Assembly: GCA_021780905.1 (NCBI GenBank)
Contig: JAJXXW010000018.1
Coordinates: forward strand, 1 to 64,000
Source of the DNA: a bacterium
Lineage (GTDB): Bacteria; Verrucomicrobiota; Verrucomicrobiia; Limisphaerales; UBA11358
Direction of reading: 5' to 3'
DNA length: 64,000 nucleotides
Below are positions 36,612-44,502 of this stretch, one piece after another (position 1 is the stretch's first letter; each line of letters starts with the position of its first letter). Both the position numbers and the translations under genes were made by a program. Below the pieces are notes generated by a model. It searched no databases and was not told the origin of the DNA. It saw nothing but the letters and a program-made list of their open reading frames with translations.

Positions 36612-36628
36612 CCCCGCATTTGCGTGAT
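36612..36628 (+). promoter_or_regulatory. Copy 5 of the near-palindromic motif, upstream of the rhamnosidase
   Basis: ccccgcatttgcgtgat lies 37 bases before the rhamnosidase ATG, in the 148-base divergent gap to the sensor kinase gene, where it could serve both promoters. Confidence 0.5.
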
Positions 36629-36664
36629 GGATCATTCTATTGAAACGATTGTAAACTTCGGGTC

Positions 36665-39634
36665 ATGGATTTTTTTTCGCGCTTTGTCCTCGTCGTGGCC
36701 GCATTTGCCAGTGCGCTGCTGGGCCATGCGGCCGGGCTGGAACCCGAGGCGCTGCGTTGTGAATATCGGGTAAACCCCCAGGGCTTGGATGAACTGCACC
36801 CGCGATTGACGTGGCAGGTTCGCTCCGACCAGCGGGGATCCAAACAGACGGCGTATCAAATTCTTGTGGCCTCCAGCGCCGAACGGCTCGCCCAAGGGGA
36901 GGGCGATCTCTGGGACAGCGGCCGGGTAACCAGCGACCGGACGGCGAACATCACCTATGCGGGCAAACCGCTGGTCTCGCGCCAGCAATGTTTCTGGAAA
37001 GTCCGCGTCTGGAACGGTTCCAGACAAGCTCGCTGGAGCGAAGCCGCTGGCTGGACGATGGGTTTGCTGCAGCCGACGGACTGGCAGGCGGATTACATTT
37101 CGTTTCACGACACCGCGCCGGTTTGGACGAACAAGGAAAAACTTTTTCTGCCGCCCGCGCATCAATATCGCAAGGAATTTTCGGCCGATAAAAAAATCAA
37201 GCGCGCGACGATTTACGCGACGGCGCTCGGCATCTACGAACTTTACCTGAACGGCCAGCGCGTCGGCGATGCGTGGTTCGCGCCTGGCTGGACGGATTAT
37301 CATCAACGCGCCTATTACAATTCCTACGACGTGACGCCGCTGGTCAAACACGGCGAAAACGCCATCGGCGCGTGGGTGGCGGATGGCTGGTATTCGGGCT
37401 ACCTCGGCTTTGGCCTGCTCATTGGCTTGGGCACGGAACAAGTCGGGCGCGACACCTACGGCAAGACGCCCGCGCTGATGGCGCAACTGGAAATCGAATA
37501 CACCGACGGCTCGCGGGAAATCATTCCCACGGACAAAACCTGGAAGGAAACCGGCAACGGCCCGATCCGCGAGGCGGATTTTCTGATGGGCGAATACTAT
37601 GACGCGCGCCACGAAACGCCGGGATGGACGCAGCCCGGCTTTGACGATGCGCCGTGGCAGCCGGCCATTCTCGCCGCAGAAAACGGTAGTGTGCCCGCGA
37701 CGTTTTACGAATTCACCAATCCCGCCAAACGGGGCGACAAGCTGGAAATCAAAGGCCACCCCGTTGATCTGGGCTTCCACCGGCCGGCGAAGCTTGAAGC
37801 CTTTCCCGGCGTGCCGGTGCGTCCGGTGGAGGAACTGAAACCGATGGCGGTCACCTCGCCGGCCAAGGGCGTTTACATTTTCAATTTCGGCCAGAATTTT
37901 TCCGGCATCGTGCGGCTGAAGGTCCACGGCCCGGCCGGCACAATCGTCCGGCTGCGCTACGGTGAAATGTTGCAGACGGACGGCAGCCTGATGACCGAAA
38001 ACCTGCGCAAGGCCCGAGCGACGGATGATTATGTGCTGCGCGGCGACCCGGACGGCGAGACCTACGAGCCGCGCTTCACCTTTCACGGCTTTCAATACGT
38101 GGAACTCACCGGCTATCCCGGCCAGCCGGTCCTGGATACGGTCGTCGGCATCCATTTGCAGAGCGATACGCCGTTGACCAGCGGGTTCGAGTGCAGCGAT
38201 CCGATGGCCAACCGGCTGTTCCAAAACATCGTGTGGACCCAGCGCAACAACTTCCTGGACCTGCCGACGGATTGTCCGCAGCGCGACGAGCGCTTTGGCT
38301 GGACGGGCGACGCGCAAATTTATGTTCACGCGGCCACTTTGAACGCCGACGTGGCGGCCTTCTACACGAAATGGCTGCGGGAGCTGATGGAAAGCCAGTG
38401 GCCGGACGGCATGTTTCCCGGCTACGCGCCGTATCCGTTCCAGCATGGCTGGGGCTTTGGCGCGGCCTGGTGCGATGCGGGCGTGATTTGCCCGTGGACC
38501 CTCTGGCAGGCCTATGACGACACCAACCTTATCCGACAATGCTGGCCCCACCTGGTGAAGTTTATGGACTGGCGCCAGGCCCGGGACCGGAATTATCTCG
38601 GCACCGTCTATGGCAACGACTGGGGCGACTGGCTTTCGTTTGGCAAAAAGACGCCGCTCGATTACGTGGACACCGTCTATTACGCCTACTCGGCGCGGTT
38701 GATGTCGCAAATGGCCGCCGCCATCGGCCGGCCGGCCGAAGCCGCTCAATATGCGACGCTGGCCGCCAAGGTCATGGCCGCTTTCGATAAAAAATACCTC
38801 AAGCCCGACGGCTCCCTGACCGTGGACACGCAAACGGCCTATGCGCTGGCGCTTTACATGGATTTGATTCCGGCCGATCTGCGCCTGAAGTCCGGGAAAA
38901 TTTTGGCGGATAAACTCCGCGCCGGCGAGACCGCTGACAATTCGGGCATGACCACGGGCTTTCTCGGCACCCGGCCGTTGCTGCCCGTGCTGACCAGCGT
39001 GGGGCAAAATGATCTGGCGGTGAAACATTTTCAGAGCCGCAAATTCCCGTCCTGGGGTTATGAAGTGGAGCAGGGAGCCACGACGATTTGGGAGCATTGG
39101 GACAGCTACACGAAAGCCCACGGCTTCGGCGGCATGGACGGCAAGCAAAACGCCTCGATGAATTCCTTTGACCATTATTCCTTCGGCGCCGTGGGCGAAT
39201 GGATGCTCGGCGATCTGGCCGGCATCCGGTCGGGCGCACCGGGCTATGACAAAATCATCATTCATCCGCACCCGCCATCGCCGGGCAGCGACCCGGAACA
39301 CCCGTCCATCTGCTGGGTCAAGGCGCATTATGATTCAATCCATGGCCGCATCGCCAGTGACTGGAGCTTGCAGGCGGGCCGCTTTGAACTGGCGACCACG
39401 ATCCCGGCCAACACCACCGCCACCGTCTATCTGCCGACGATCACGCCCGACAGTATCACCGAGTCCGGCCAGCCGCTCGCCCGGACCGAAGGTGTCCGGC
39501 TGCTGCGCGTCGAAGGGGACGGCACGGTGCTGGCCGTCGGCTCCGGCACGTATCGTTTTGCCACGTCCGCGTTCAAAGCCGCCACCGTCCGCGCCGGGGC
39601 GGCCGCGATTCCGGACGGCAATCTGCCGAAATGA
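36665..39634 (+). CDS. Exported alpha-L-rhamnosidase (GH78)
   Basis: A protein of 989 residues with a signal peptide (through A-L-L-G-H-A-A-G). Domain order as in GH78: N-terminal fibronectin-like region (H-P-R-L-T-W-Q-V, Q-T-A-Y-Q-I-L-V-A), carbohydrate-binding region (Y-L-N-G-Q-R-V-G-D, W-F-A-P-G-W-T-D-Y), then an alpha/alpha barrel and C-terminal beta domain. The catalytic-region signature P-T-D-C-P-Q-R-D-E-R-F-G-W-T-G-D lies near residues 533-550 and provides the acidic residues. It releases terminal alpha-L-rhamnose from polysaccharides such as ulvan, pectin or rhamnan. Divergence from a glycan-type sensor kinase suggests induction by the substrate (inference). Confidence 0.92.
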   Translation: MDFFSRFVLVVAAFASALLGHAAGLEPEALRCEYRVNPQGLDELHPRLTWQVRSDQRGSKQTAYQILVASSAERLAQGEGDLWDSGRVTSDRTANITYAGKPLVSRQQCFWKVRVWNGSRQARWSEAAGWTMGLLQPTDWQADYISFHDTAPVWTNKEKLFLPPAHQYRKEFSADKKIKRATIYATALGIYELYLNGQRVGDAWFAPGWTDYHQRAYYNSYDVTPLVKHGENAIGAWVADGWYSGYLGFGLLIGLGTEQVGRDTYGKTPALMAQLEIEYTDGSREIIPTDKTWKETGNGPIREADFLMGEYYDARHETPGWTQPGFDDAPWQPAILAAENGSVPATFYEFTNPAKRGDKLEIKGHPVDLGFHRPAKLEAFPGVPVRPVEELKPMAVTSPAKGVYIFNFGQNFSGIVRLKVHGPAGTIVRLRYGEMLQTDGSLMTENLRKARATDDYVLRGDPDGETYEPRFTFHGFQYVELTGYPGQPVLDTVVGIHLQSDTPLTSGFECSDPMANRLFQNIVWTQRNNFLDLPTDCPQRDERFGWTGDAQIYVHAATLNADVAAFYTKWLRELMESQWPDGMFPGYAPYPFQHGWGFGAAWCDAGVICPWTLWQAYDDTNLIRQCWPHLVKFMDWRQARDRNYLGTVYGNDWGDWLSFGKKTPLDYVDTVYYAYSARLMSQMAAAIGRPAEAAQYATLAAKVMAAFDKKYLKPDGSLTVDTQTAYALALYMDLIPADLRLKSGKILADKLRAGETADNSGMTTGFLGTRPLLPVLTSVGQNDLAVKHFQSRKFPSWGYEVEQGATTIWEHWDSYTKAHGFGGMDGKQNASMNSFDHYSFGAVGEWMLGDLAGIRSGAPGYDKIIIHPHPPSPGSDPEHPSICWVKAHYDSIHGRIASDWSLQAGRFELATTIPANTTATVYLPTITPDSITESGQPLARTEGVRLLRVEGDGTVLAVGSGTYRFATSAFKAATVRAGAAAIPDGNLPK

Positions 39635-39810
39635 CATTGTGCGCCGAGGTCCGCTGGTTTCTCAAATTTGACTGGCAGGAGACAACCAACTTGGGCGCGC
39701 CCGCCGTTACGACTTTTTTATTATGAAATTTTAGGGCTAAATCGGGAATGGGTGAGGGCCAGGGAAGCGATCCGCCGTGCGCGGGCGGGAATGCCGCCGC
39801 CGCTTCGCGG

Positions 39811-40941
39811 CTAAACCAGGTGCTTCAGCCGTTTGTCCGCGGATAGCCGTTTGACCAATTCCTTGATTTTTTGCGCCTGCGATTTGTGCGCGAGCAGAAC
39901 GGCGTCGTCTGTCTGCACCAGGATCGAATCGCGCAGGCCGACCACCGCGATGGGCGTCCGGTTTTTCGTGCGTGCGTCGTAGATGAGGTTGCGCGCGGCG
40001 TCCACGTGGATGAAATCCGCCACGGCGGCGTTGCCCTCGGCGTCCTGCGGGACGTGCCGCGCCAGCGCCGGCCACGCGCCGAGATCGTCCCACTCGAACG
40101 CGCCGTCGGCCACGATGACGTTTTGCGCCTTTTCCATGAGCGCATAATCAATTGAGATTTTTTTGATCTCCGGGTATTCCTTCGCCAGCAGTTTGGCCAG
40201 CTTGGCGGAGTGGTTCGCCACCTTGAACCACCGCTGGCACGCGGCAAACATCTCCGGCTGGTGTTTTTCCAATCCGTTGGTGACGGTGATGAAACTCCAG
40301 ACGAACATGCCGGCATTCCAGCGATACTGCCCGCTGTTGACGTATTCCAACGCCGTCTCGAAGTTGGGTTTTTCGACAAACCGTTCCGCCTTGTAAAAAA
40401 TCGTCCGGGTCTTCTGCGCTCCGGCCGGGGTGGGCAGTTCCGTCCCGGTTTGAATGTAGCCGTAGCCGGTCGCCGGTTCGGCCGGCTTGATGCCGATGGT
40501 CACAATCGCCTGGCCCTGCGCGGCGACATCAAAGGCGTCGGACAGGACCCGTTGAAACTTCCGGGCGTCGGGAATGACGTGATCCGCCGGCAGCACGGCC
40601 ATGACGCCGGTCGTGGAACGCGCGCCGACGAGCGCCGCGCCGAGTGTGACGGCGGCGCAGGTGTCGCGGCCCACCGGCTCGGCGACGATGTTTTCCCCGG
40701 GGAGCCTGGGCAATTGCCGGCGCACTTCCGGCGCCTGCATTTCATTGGTGATGATGAAAATATTTTTCGCCGGCACGAGCGGGAGCACGCGCTCGACGGC
40801 CGCCTGCAAAAACGACTTCTTGCCGAGGATGGCCAGCAGTTGCTTGGGAGTCTTCTCGCGGCTCAACGGCCAGAACCGCTCGCCGCGCCCGCCGGCCATG
40901 ATGATGACGAACCGGTCTTTGATTTCGGATTTCGTTTTCAT
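39811..40941 (-). CDS. manC: Mannose-1-phosphate guanylyltransferase
   Basis: A protein of 376 residues making GDP-mannose from mannose 1-phosphate and GTP in the cytoplasm. The ATG at 40941 has a ggaag ribosome-binding site about 10 bases upstream and begins M-K-T-K-S-E-I-K-D-R-F. The pyrophosphorylase signature is V-I-I-M-A-G-G-R-G-E-R-F-W-P-L-S-R, with P-K-Q-L-L following. V-L-P-A-D-H-V-I, the F-V-E-K-P-N-F region and A-F-E-W-D-D-L-G-A-W-P-A-L are also canonical. There is no C-terminal isomerase domain, so this is the monofunctional form. It may supply the polysaccharide cluster to the right, although it stands apart from it. Confidence 0.9.
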   Translation of the reverse strand: MKTKSEIKDRFVIIMAGGRGERFWPLSREKTPKQLLAILGKKSFLQAAVERVLPLVPAKNIFIITNEMQAPEVRRQLPRLPGENIVAEPVGRDTCAAVTLGAALVGARSTTGVMAVLPADHVIPDARKFQRVLSDAFDVAAQGQAIVTIGIKPAEPATGYGYIQTGTELPTPAGAQKTRTIFYKAERFVEKPNFETALEYVNSGQYRWNAGMFVWSFITVTNGLEKHQPEMFAACQRWFKVANHSAKLAKLLAKEYPEIKKISIDYALMEKAQNVIVADGAFEWDDLGAWPALARHVPQDAEGNAAVADFIHVDAARNLIYDARTKNRTPIAVVGLRDSILVQTDDAVLLAHKSQAQKIKELVKRLSADKRLKHLV

Positions 40942-41070
40942 TGGGATATCTTCCGTAAAAATGTTCGGTGAGGCAACTGCACGTTGCCAAGTGCTTTTGA
41001 GGATTGGCGAATCTTCAGCGCGAGTCACGCCAAAAGCGGCGACCGCCGTCCGCGGACCGCCGGTGCAGCA

Positions 41071-41113
41071 TTGCCGCTTGCTCCCGGCTGGTTTTCGGCT
41101 ATAACCCCAAGCT
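41071..41113 (+). promoter_or_regulatory. Possible promoter giving a leaderless DedA transcript
   Basis: TTGCTC (41078-41083), 16 bases, then TATAAC (41100-41105). The DedA ATG begins 8 bases after the -10 element, so the message could start at or within a base or two of the ATG. No ribosome-binding site is visible. Confidence 0.35.
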
Positions 41114-41767
41114 ATGCATCAAATCATCCAGAGCTTGAGCGATTGGTATAATCACGCGCTGCAAACCGGCGGTTATCCGGCCGTCGCGCTCATGATGGTG
41201 GTGGAAAGCTCCCTCTTCCCGCTGCCAAGCGAAATCGTCATTCCGCCGGCGGCGCATTGGGCGCACACGGGCAAAATCGGCCTGTCGCTGTGGGGCATCG
41301 TGTTGGCGGGCACCATTGGCTCGTGGCTGGGCGCGACGCTGATGTATTGGGCGTCGCGGCTGGCGGGCCGGCCGCTGGTGCTGCATTTCGGCAAATATTT
41401 TTTCATCTCCGCCGAAAAAGTGGCGGGCGCGGAACGCTGGTCAGCACATTACGGGGCCATGGGCATTTTCACCTCGCGGCTGCTGCCGGTGGTGCGGCAT
41501 CTGATCGGCATCCCGGCGGGCATCGTGCGGATGAATTATCTGATGTTTTCCCTCTTCACGCTGCTCGGCTCGGCGATCTGGTGCTCGGTGCTGTGCTATG
41601 TCGGCATCCGGGCCGGGCAGGACGACCAGTTGATGAAGGGCGAGTATCATCGCGTGACCCTGTGGCTTGCGGGCGCGATGATCACACTGGGCGGGCTTTA
41701 TTATTTCTTCGTCCACCGGCACATGGTGGCGGGAAAAGAGTGGGGCGGAAAGCCGAAGGCGGAATAA
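41114..41767 (+). CDS. DedA/SNARE-associated (VTT-domain) membrane protein
   Basis: A protein of 217 residues with several membrane helices. It contains V-V-E-S-S-L-F-P-L-P-S-E at about residue 30, the conserved acidic re-entrant segment of DedA proteins, and F-T-S-R-L-L-P-V-V-R-H-L-I-G-I-P-A-G near 120, the conserved R-x(4-5)-R-x-x-x-x-x-x-A-G motif. DedA proteins act in the inner membrane and are linked to flipping of lipid carriers or phospholipids and to membrane-potential homeostasis. It is divergent from manC and convergent with the DUF4870 gene (37 bases apart). Confidence 0.88.
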   Translation: MHQIIQSLSDWYNHALQTGGYPAVALMMVVESSLFPLPSEIVIPPAAHWAHTGKIGLSLWGIVLAGTIGSWLGATLMYWASRLAGRPLVLHFGKYFFISAEKVAGAERWSAHYGAMGIFTSRLLPVVRHLIGIPAGIVRMNYLMFSLFTLLGSAIWCSVLCYVGIRAGQDDQLMKGEYHRVTLWLAGAMITLGGLYYFFVHRHMVAGKEWGGKPKAE

Positions 41768-41804
41768 TTTTTACGCCTTGGCGTGAGGCCGTTCGTCGGC
41801 GTGC

Positions 41805-42224
41805 CTATTTCACAAATTCAATGAGGTAAGGATATTTGTAATCTTCGCCGTTATTGGCCTTGATGCCGGCGATGAGGGCGAAGATCAAACCGACCAGCCC
41901 GATCGCCGCCGCCACAAAGAACAGTAGAAATCCGACGCAGAAGAAGGCCAGGACAAAACCGGCGGCAACCGTGACGATGATTGCGATCAGCACGGTCAGT
42001 TGAAAGTTCAGCGCCGCCTTGCCGTGGACATCCACGGACGGAAACTCGTTCTGCTTGACCTGCCAGACCAGCAGCGGGCCGAGGACGTTGCCCAGCGGAA
42101 TGCCGATGAAACCCGCCAACGCGCTCAAATGGCAGAGCATATTCCAGGTGCGTGTCTGGCTAGCGTACGGCGGCGGGCCGGCCGGAGCGACGGGCGGCGG
42201 CGCTGGGGGTTGATTTTCGGCCAT
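41805..42224 (-). CDS. DUF4870 family small membrane protein
   Basis: A protein of 139 residues. A proline-rich N-terminus (M-A-E-N-Q-P-P-A-P-P-P-V-A-P-A-G) precedes W-N-M-L-C-H-L-S-A-L-A-G-F-I-G-I-P-L-G-N and K-A-A-L-N-F-Q-L-T, the hallmarks of DUF4870 (Tic20-like) proteins, with three to four membrane helices. The far C-terminus Y-K-Y-P-Y-L-I-E-F-V is also typical. Function unknown. The ATG is at 42224; the frame is open upstream but only as antisense of uvrC. The gap of 84 bases to the divergent uvrC start is the shared promoter region. Confidence 0.85.
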   Translation of the reverse strand: MAENQPPAPPPVAPAGPPPYASQTRTWNMLCHLSALAGFIGIPLGNVLGPLLVWQVKQNEFPSVDVHGKAALNFQLTVLIAIIVTVAAGFVLAFFCVGFLLFFVAAAIGLVGLIFALIAGIKANNGEDYKYPYLIEFVK

Positions 42225-42308
42225 GGATTGCCGTCTGAATACGCCGGTTTCATTTTCAGGGCAAGCAATTTTCCCGGCAAAAATTTCTTTGCGCCCGGAC
42301 GACTTTGC

Positions 42309-43847
42309 GTGGAAATTCTCCGCGTGCCTGTCGCCGAAGCCATCCGCAAAAAACTGGGAACCGTCCCGCACAAGCCCGGCGTGTATTTGCACAAGGACCG
42401 TTTCGGCACGGTCATCTACGTGGGCAAGGCGCGCGATCTCCGCAAGCGCGTCAGCCAGTATTTCCATCCGGGCCGGCGCCGGGGCTGGGATTTGAAATTC
42501 AACGCGCTCGTCGAGGCCATCCACGATTTCGATGTCCACGTCGTCCGCAGCGAGCCGGAGGCGTTGCTGCTCGAAAGCAAACTCATCAAGGATTTCAAAC
42601 CGCGTTTCAACGTCAGCCTGCGCGACGACAAGCGGTTCCTGATGCTCAAGGTCAACCTGCACGATCCGATTCCCAACTTCACTTTCACGCGGCTGAAGAA
42701 GGACGACGGCGCCCGCTACTTCGGCCCGTTCGTGAATTCCCTCGCGTTGCGGAACACCGTCGCGCTGGCGCGGAAGCAGTTCAACTTGCGCGGCTGCCGC
42801 GTGTTCACGCCGGGCGCGGCGGATTACAAGCACTGTCTTTACGCCCATTTGAAACACTGCACCGCGCCGTGCGTCGGCAACGTCACGCGCGAGCAGTATC
42901 TGGAACAGGTGAAGGCCGCGTGCCAGTTCCTCGAAGGCCAGTGCCGCGAAATGCAGCCGCAGCTTGAGGCGGAGATGAAAAAGGCCGCCGCCGCGCACGA
43001 TTTTGAGAAGGCCGCCGGCTTGCGCGATCTGCTCCGCGATTTGCAGGACACCTGGAAACGGACGGAAAAATTCGAGCGCGTGCCCTACACGTTGCCGCTG
43101 GCGATCAATCCCCGGAATGATTTGGTCGAACTGGCGAAAGTTCTTGGCTTGCCCGCGCCGCCGGAGCGGATCGAAGGCTTCGATATTTCCAACATCAGCG
43201 GCACATTCGCCGTCGCATCGCTGGTCAGCTTCAAAAATGGCCGGCCCGACCGCGCGAACTATCGCCGCTTCAAAATCAAGACGGTCGCGGGGCAGGACGA
43301 TTTTGCCAGCATGGCGGAAGTGGTGCGGCGGCGGTATTCACGGCTGAAACGCGAGTCCGAAGTCGAAGCCACCGCGCAACTTTCCACCTTCAAGCTTCAA
43401 GCTCCAACCTTTCCCGATTTAATCCTGATTGACGGCGGCAAAGGTCAGCTCGGCATGGCCGGCGCGGAGCTTGCGAAGCTGGGCCTGGAGAAAATCCCGG
43501 TCATCGGCCTGGCCAAGGAATTTGAGGAAATCTATTTGCCGGGAAAATCCGATCCACTGCGGCTGGGCTTGGACCATCCGGCGGTCAAATTGCTGCAGCG
43601 CATCCGCGACGAATGCCATCGCGTGGCCAACAGCTACAACGCGCAGTTGCGGCTCAAGAAAATTTCCGAGAGCGTGCTGGACGAGTTCCCCGGCATCGGC
43701 GGGCGGCGCAAAGCGGCGCTGCTGAAGAAATTCGGCTCGGTCGCGCGCCTGAAAACCGCGACGCTGGAACAAATCGCCGCCGTGCCCGGCTTCGGCGGCA
43801 AGGCGGCGGCGGAGTTGAAGGATTTTCTGGCGGCGCGCACGGCGTGA
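42309..43847 (+). CDS. uvrC: UvrABC excinuclease subunit C
   Basis: About 512 residues. No ATG fits; the GTG at 42309 is the best start because the conserved I-R-K-K-L-G-T-V-P-H-K-P-G-V-Y begins shortly after. GIY-YIG nuclease: G-V-Y-L-H-K...V-I-Y-V-G-K-A-R-D-L-R at about 24-50. UVR domain (binds UvrB): H-D-F-E-K-A-A-G-L-R-D at about 232. UvrC RNase H-like nuclease: E-G-F-D-I-S-N-I-S-G at about 292 and L-I-L-I-D-G-G-K-G-Q-L at about 372. Helix-hairpin-helix pair at the end (F-P-G-I-G-G-R-R-K-A-A-L, V-P-G-F-G-G-K-A-A). It makes both incisions in nucleotide excision repair. A stretch of about 14 residues (A-Q-L-S-T-F-K-L-Q-A-P-T-F-P) just before L-I-L-I-D-G-G is encoded by 7-bp repeats and looks inserted. 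Confidence 0.92.
   Translation: MEILRVPVAEAIRKKLGTVPHKPGVYLHKDRFGTVIYVGKARDLRKRVSQYFHPGRRRGWDLKFNALVEAIHDFDVHVVRSEPEALLLESKLIKDFKPRFNVSLRDDKRFLMLKVNLHDPIPNFTFTRLKKDDGARYFGPFVNSLALRNTVALARKQFNLRGCRVFTPGAADYKHCLYAHLKHCTAPCVGNVTREQYLEQVKAACQFLEGQCREMQPQLEAEMKKAAAAHDFEKAAGLRDLLRDLQDTWKRTEKFERVPYTLPLAINPRNDLVELAKVLGLPAPPERIEGFDISNISGTFAVASLVSFKNGRPDRANYRRFKIKTVAGQDDFASMAEVVRRRYSRLKRESEVEATAQLSTFKLQAPTFPDLILIDGGKGQLGMAGAELAKLGLEKIPVIGLAKEFEEIYLPGKSDPLRLGLDHPAVKLLQRIRDECHRVANSYNAQLRLKKISESVLDEFPGIGGRRKAALLKKFGSVARLKTATLEQIAAVPGFGGKAAAELKDFLAARTA
43374..43415 (+). repeat. Heptamer-phased block inside uvrC
   Basis: Six 7-base units: gcgcaac, tttccac, cttcaag, cttcaag, ctccaac, ctttccc. Two adjacent units are identical and the rest share a YTYCAAS-like pattern. 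The total of 42 bases equals 14 codons, so the reading frame is preserved. Confidence 0.7.
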
Positions 43848-43850
43848 TTT

Positions 43851-43938
43851 TTAACGCAAAGCTGCGGAGCCGCCGGCCGGTGGTTGGTAAAGCCGCTTTG
43901 CGCCTTTGTTTCCGGGCGCCTTTGCGTTAATCTTTTTG
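43851..43938 (+). terminator. Inverted repeat after uvrC, possible terminator
   Basis: ttaacgcaaag (43851-43861) pairs perfectly with ctttgcgttaa (43920-43930), followed by tcttttt. A third partial copy, gctttgcgc, lies between (43895-43903). The segment 43895-43936 also reads as 7-base units rich in CTTTG. The long spacer makes simple termination uncertain. Confidence 0.5.
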
Positions 43939-43941
43939 CGC

Positions 43942-44346
43942 ATGAACATTCAAGTGGCCGTGCTTTGCGACGCGGCGACGGACGACAACGGCAAGTTGAA
44001 TCTCCTCGGCTCGTTCGACACCATTTTCGCGCCGCAGTTGCCGGCGGTGCACCCGCAATGCGCCGTGGCGCTGCGCGTCACGTTCCAGCCCGGCGACGAG
44101 GGCACGCGCAAGCTCGCGCTCAACTTTATCAACGCCGACGGCCAGCCCATCATGCAGGCCATCGAGCTGCCCGTGCCGGTGGCGCTGCCGGACGACGCGC
44201 ATTTTCTCACGCGCAATTTCATCGTGAACATCCAGCAGCTGAAGTTTGCCGAACCGGGGTTGTATTCCGTGGACGTGCGGCTGGACGATGAATCCCAGGC
44301 GAGCATTCCGCTGCTCGTGAAACTGGTCGAACGTCCGGTCGCGTGA
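43942..44346 (+). CDS. DUF6941 family protein
   Basis: A protein of 134 residues. N-I-Q-V-A-V-L-C-D-A-A-T-D-D-N-G-K-L-N-L near the start and G-S-F-D-T-I-F-A-P follow the conserved opening of DUF6941 proteins; later P-G-L-Y-S-V-D-V-R-L-D-D is also typical. No signal peptide or membrane helix, so cytoplasmic; function unknown. The ATG at 43942 is chosen over 43906 because the conserved region begins there. The T-rich hairpin region just upstream suggests that it is transcribed separately from uvrC. Confidence 0.8.
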   Translation: MNIQVAVLCDAATDDNGKLNLLGSFDTIFAPQLPAVHPQCAVALRVTFQPGDEGTRKLALNFINADGQPIMQAIELPVPVALPDDAHFLTRNFIVNIQQLKFAEPGLYSVDVRLDDESQASIPLLVKLVERPVA

Positions 44347-44444
44347 GAAACCAACGCCAAAGTCGGCAGCCGGAACGCAGTAACATCCCGCTGTCCGCCC
44401 GGTTTGAAAATAACCAGTGCCTGCCGGCTTCCTTCTAAAATTCG

Positions 44445-44486
44445 CCTTTGATGGGCGACTTTGGGCTTTGAACTTTGCGTTCCGAC
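44445..44486 (+). repeat. Heptamer-phased block upstream of purC
   Basis: Six 7-base units: cctttga, tgggcga, ctttggg, ctttgaa, ctttgcg, ttccgac. Three consecutive units begin CTTTG. It ends 16 bases before the purC ATG, so it occupies the promoter or leader region. Confidence 0.7.
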
Positions 44487-44502
44487 CATTATTTTTTCCG
44501 CC

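Noticed and set aside
36632-39328. Long open frame opposite the rhamnosidase (898 codons)
   Set aside because: No recognisable domain, and the GH78 signature is on the plus strand.
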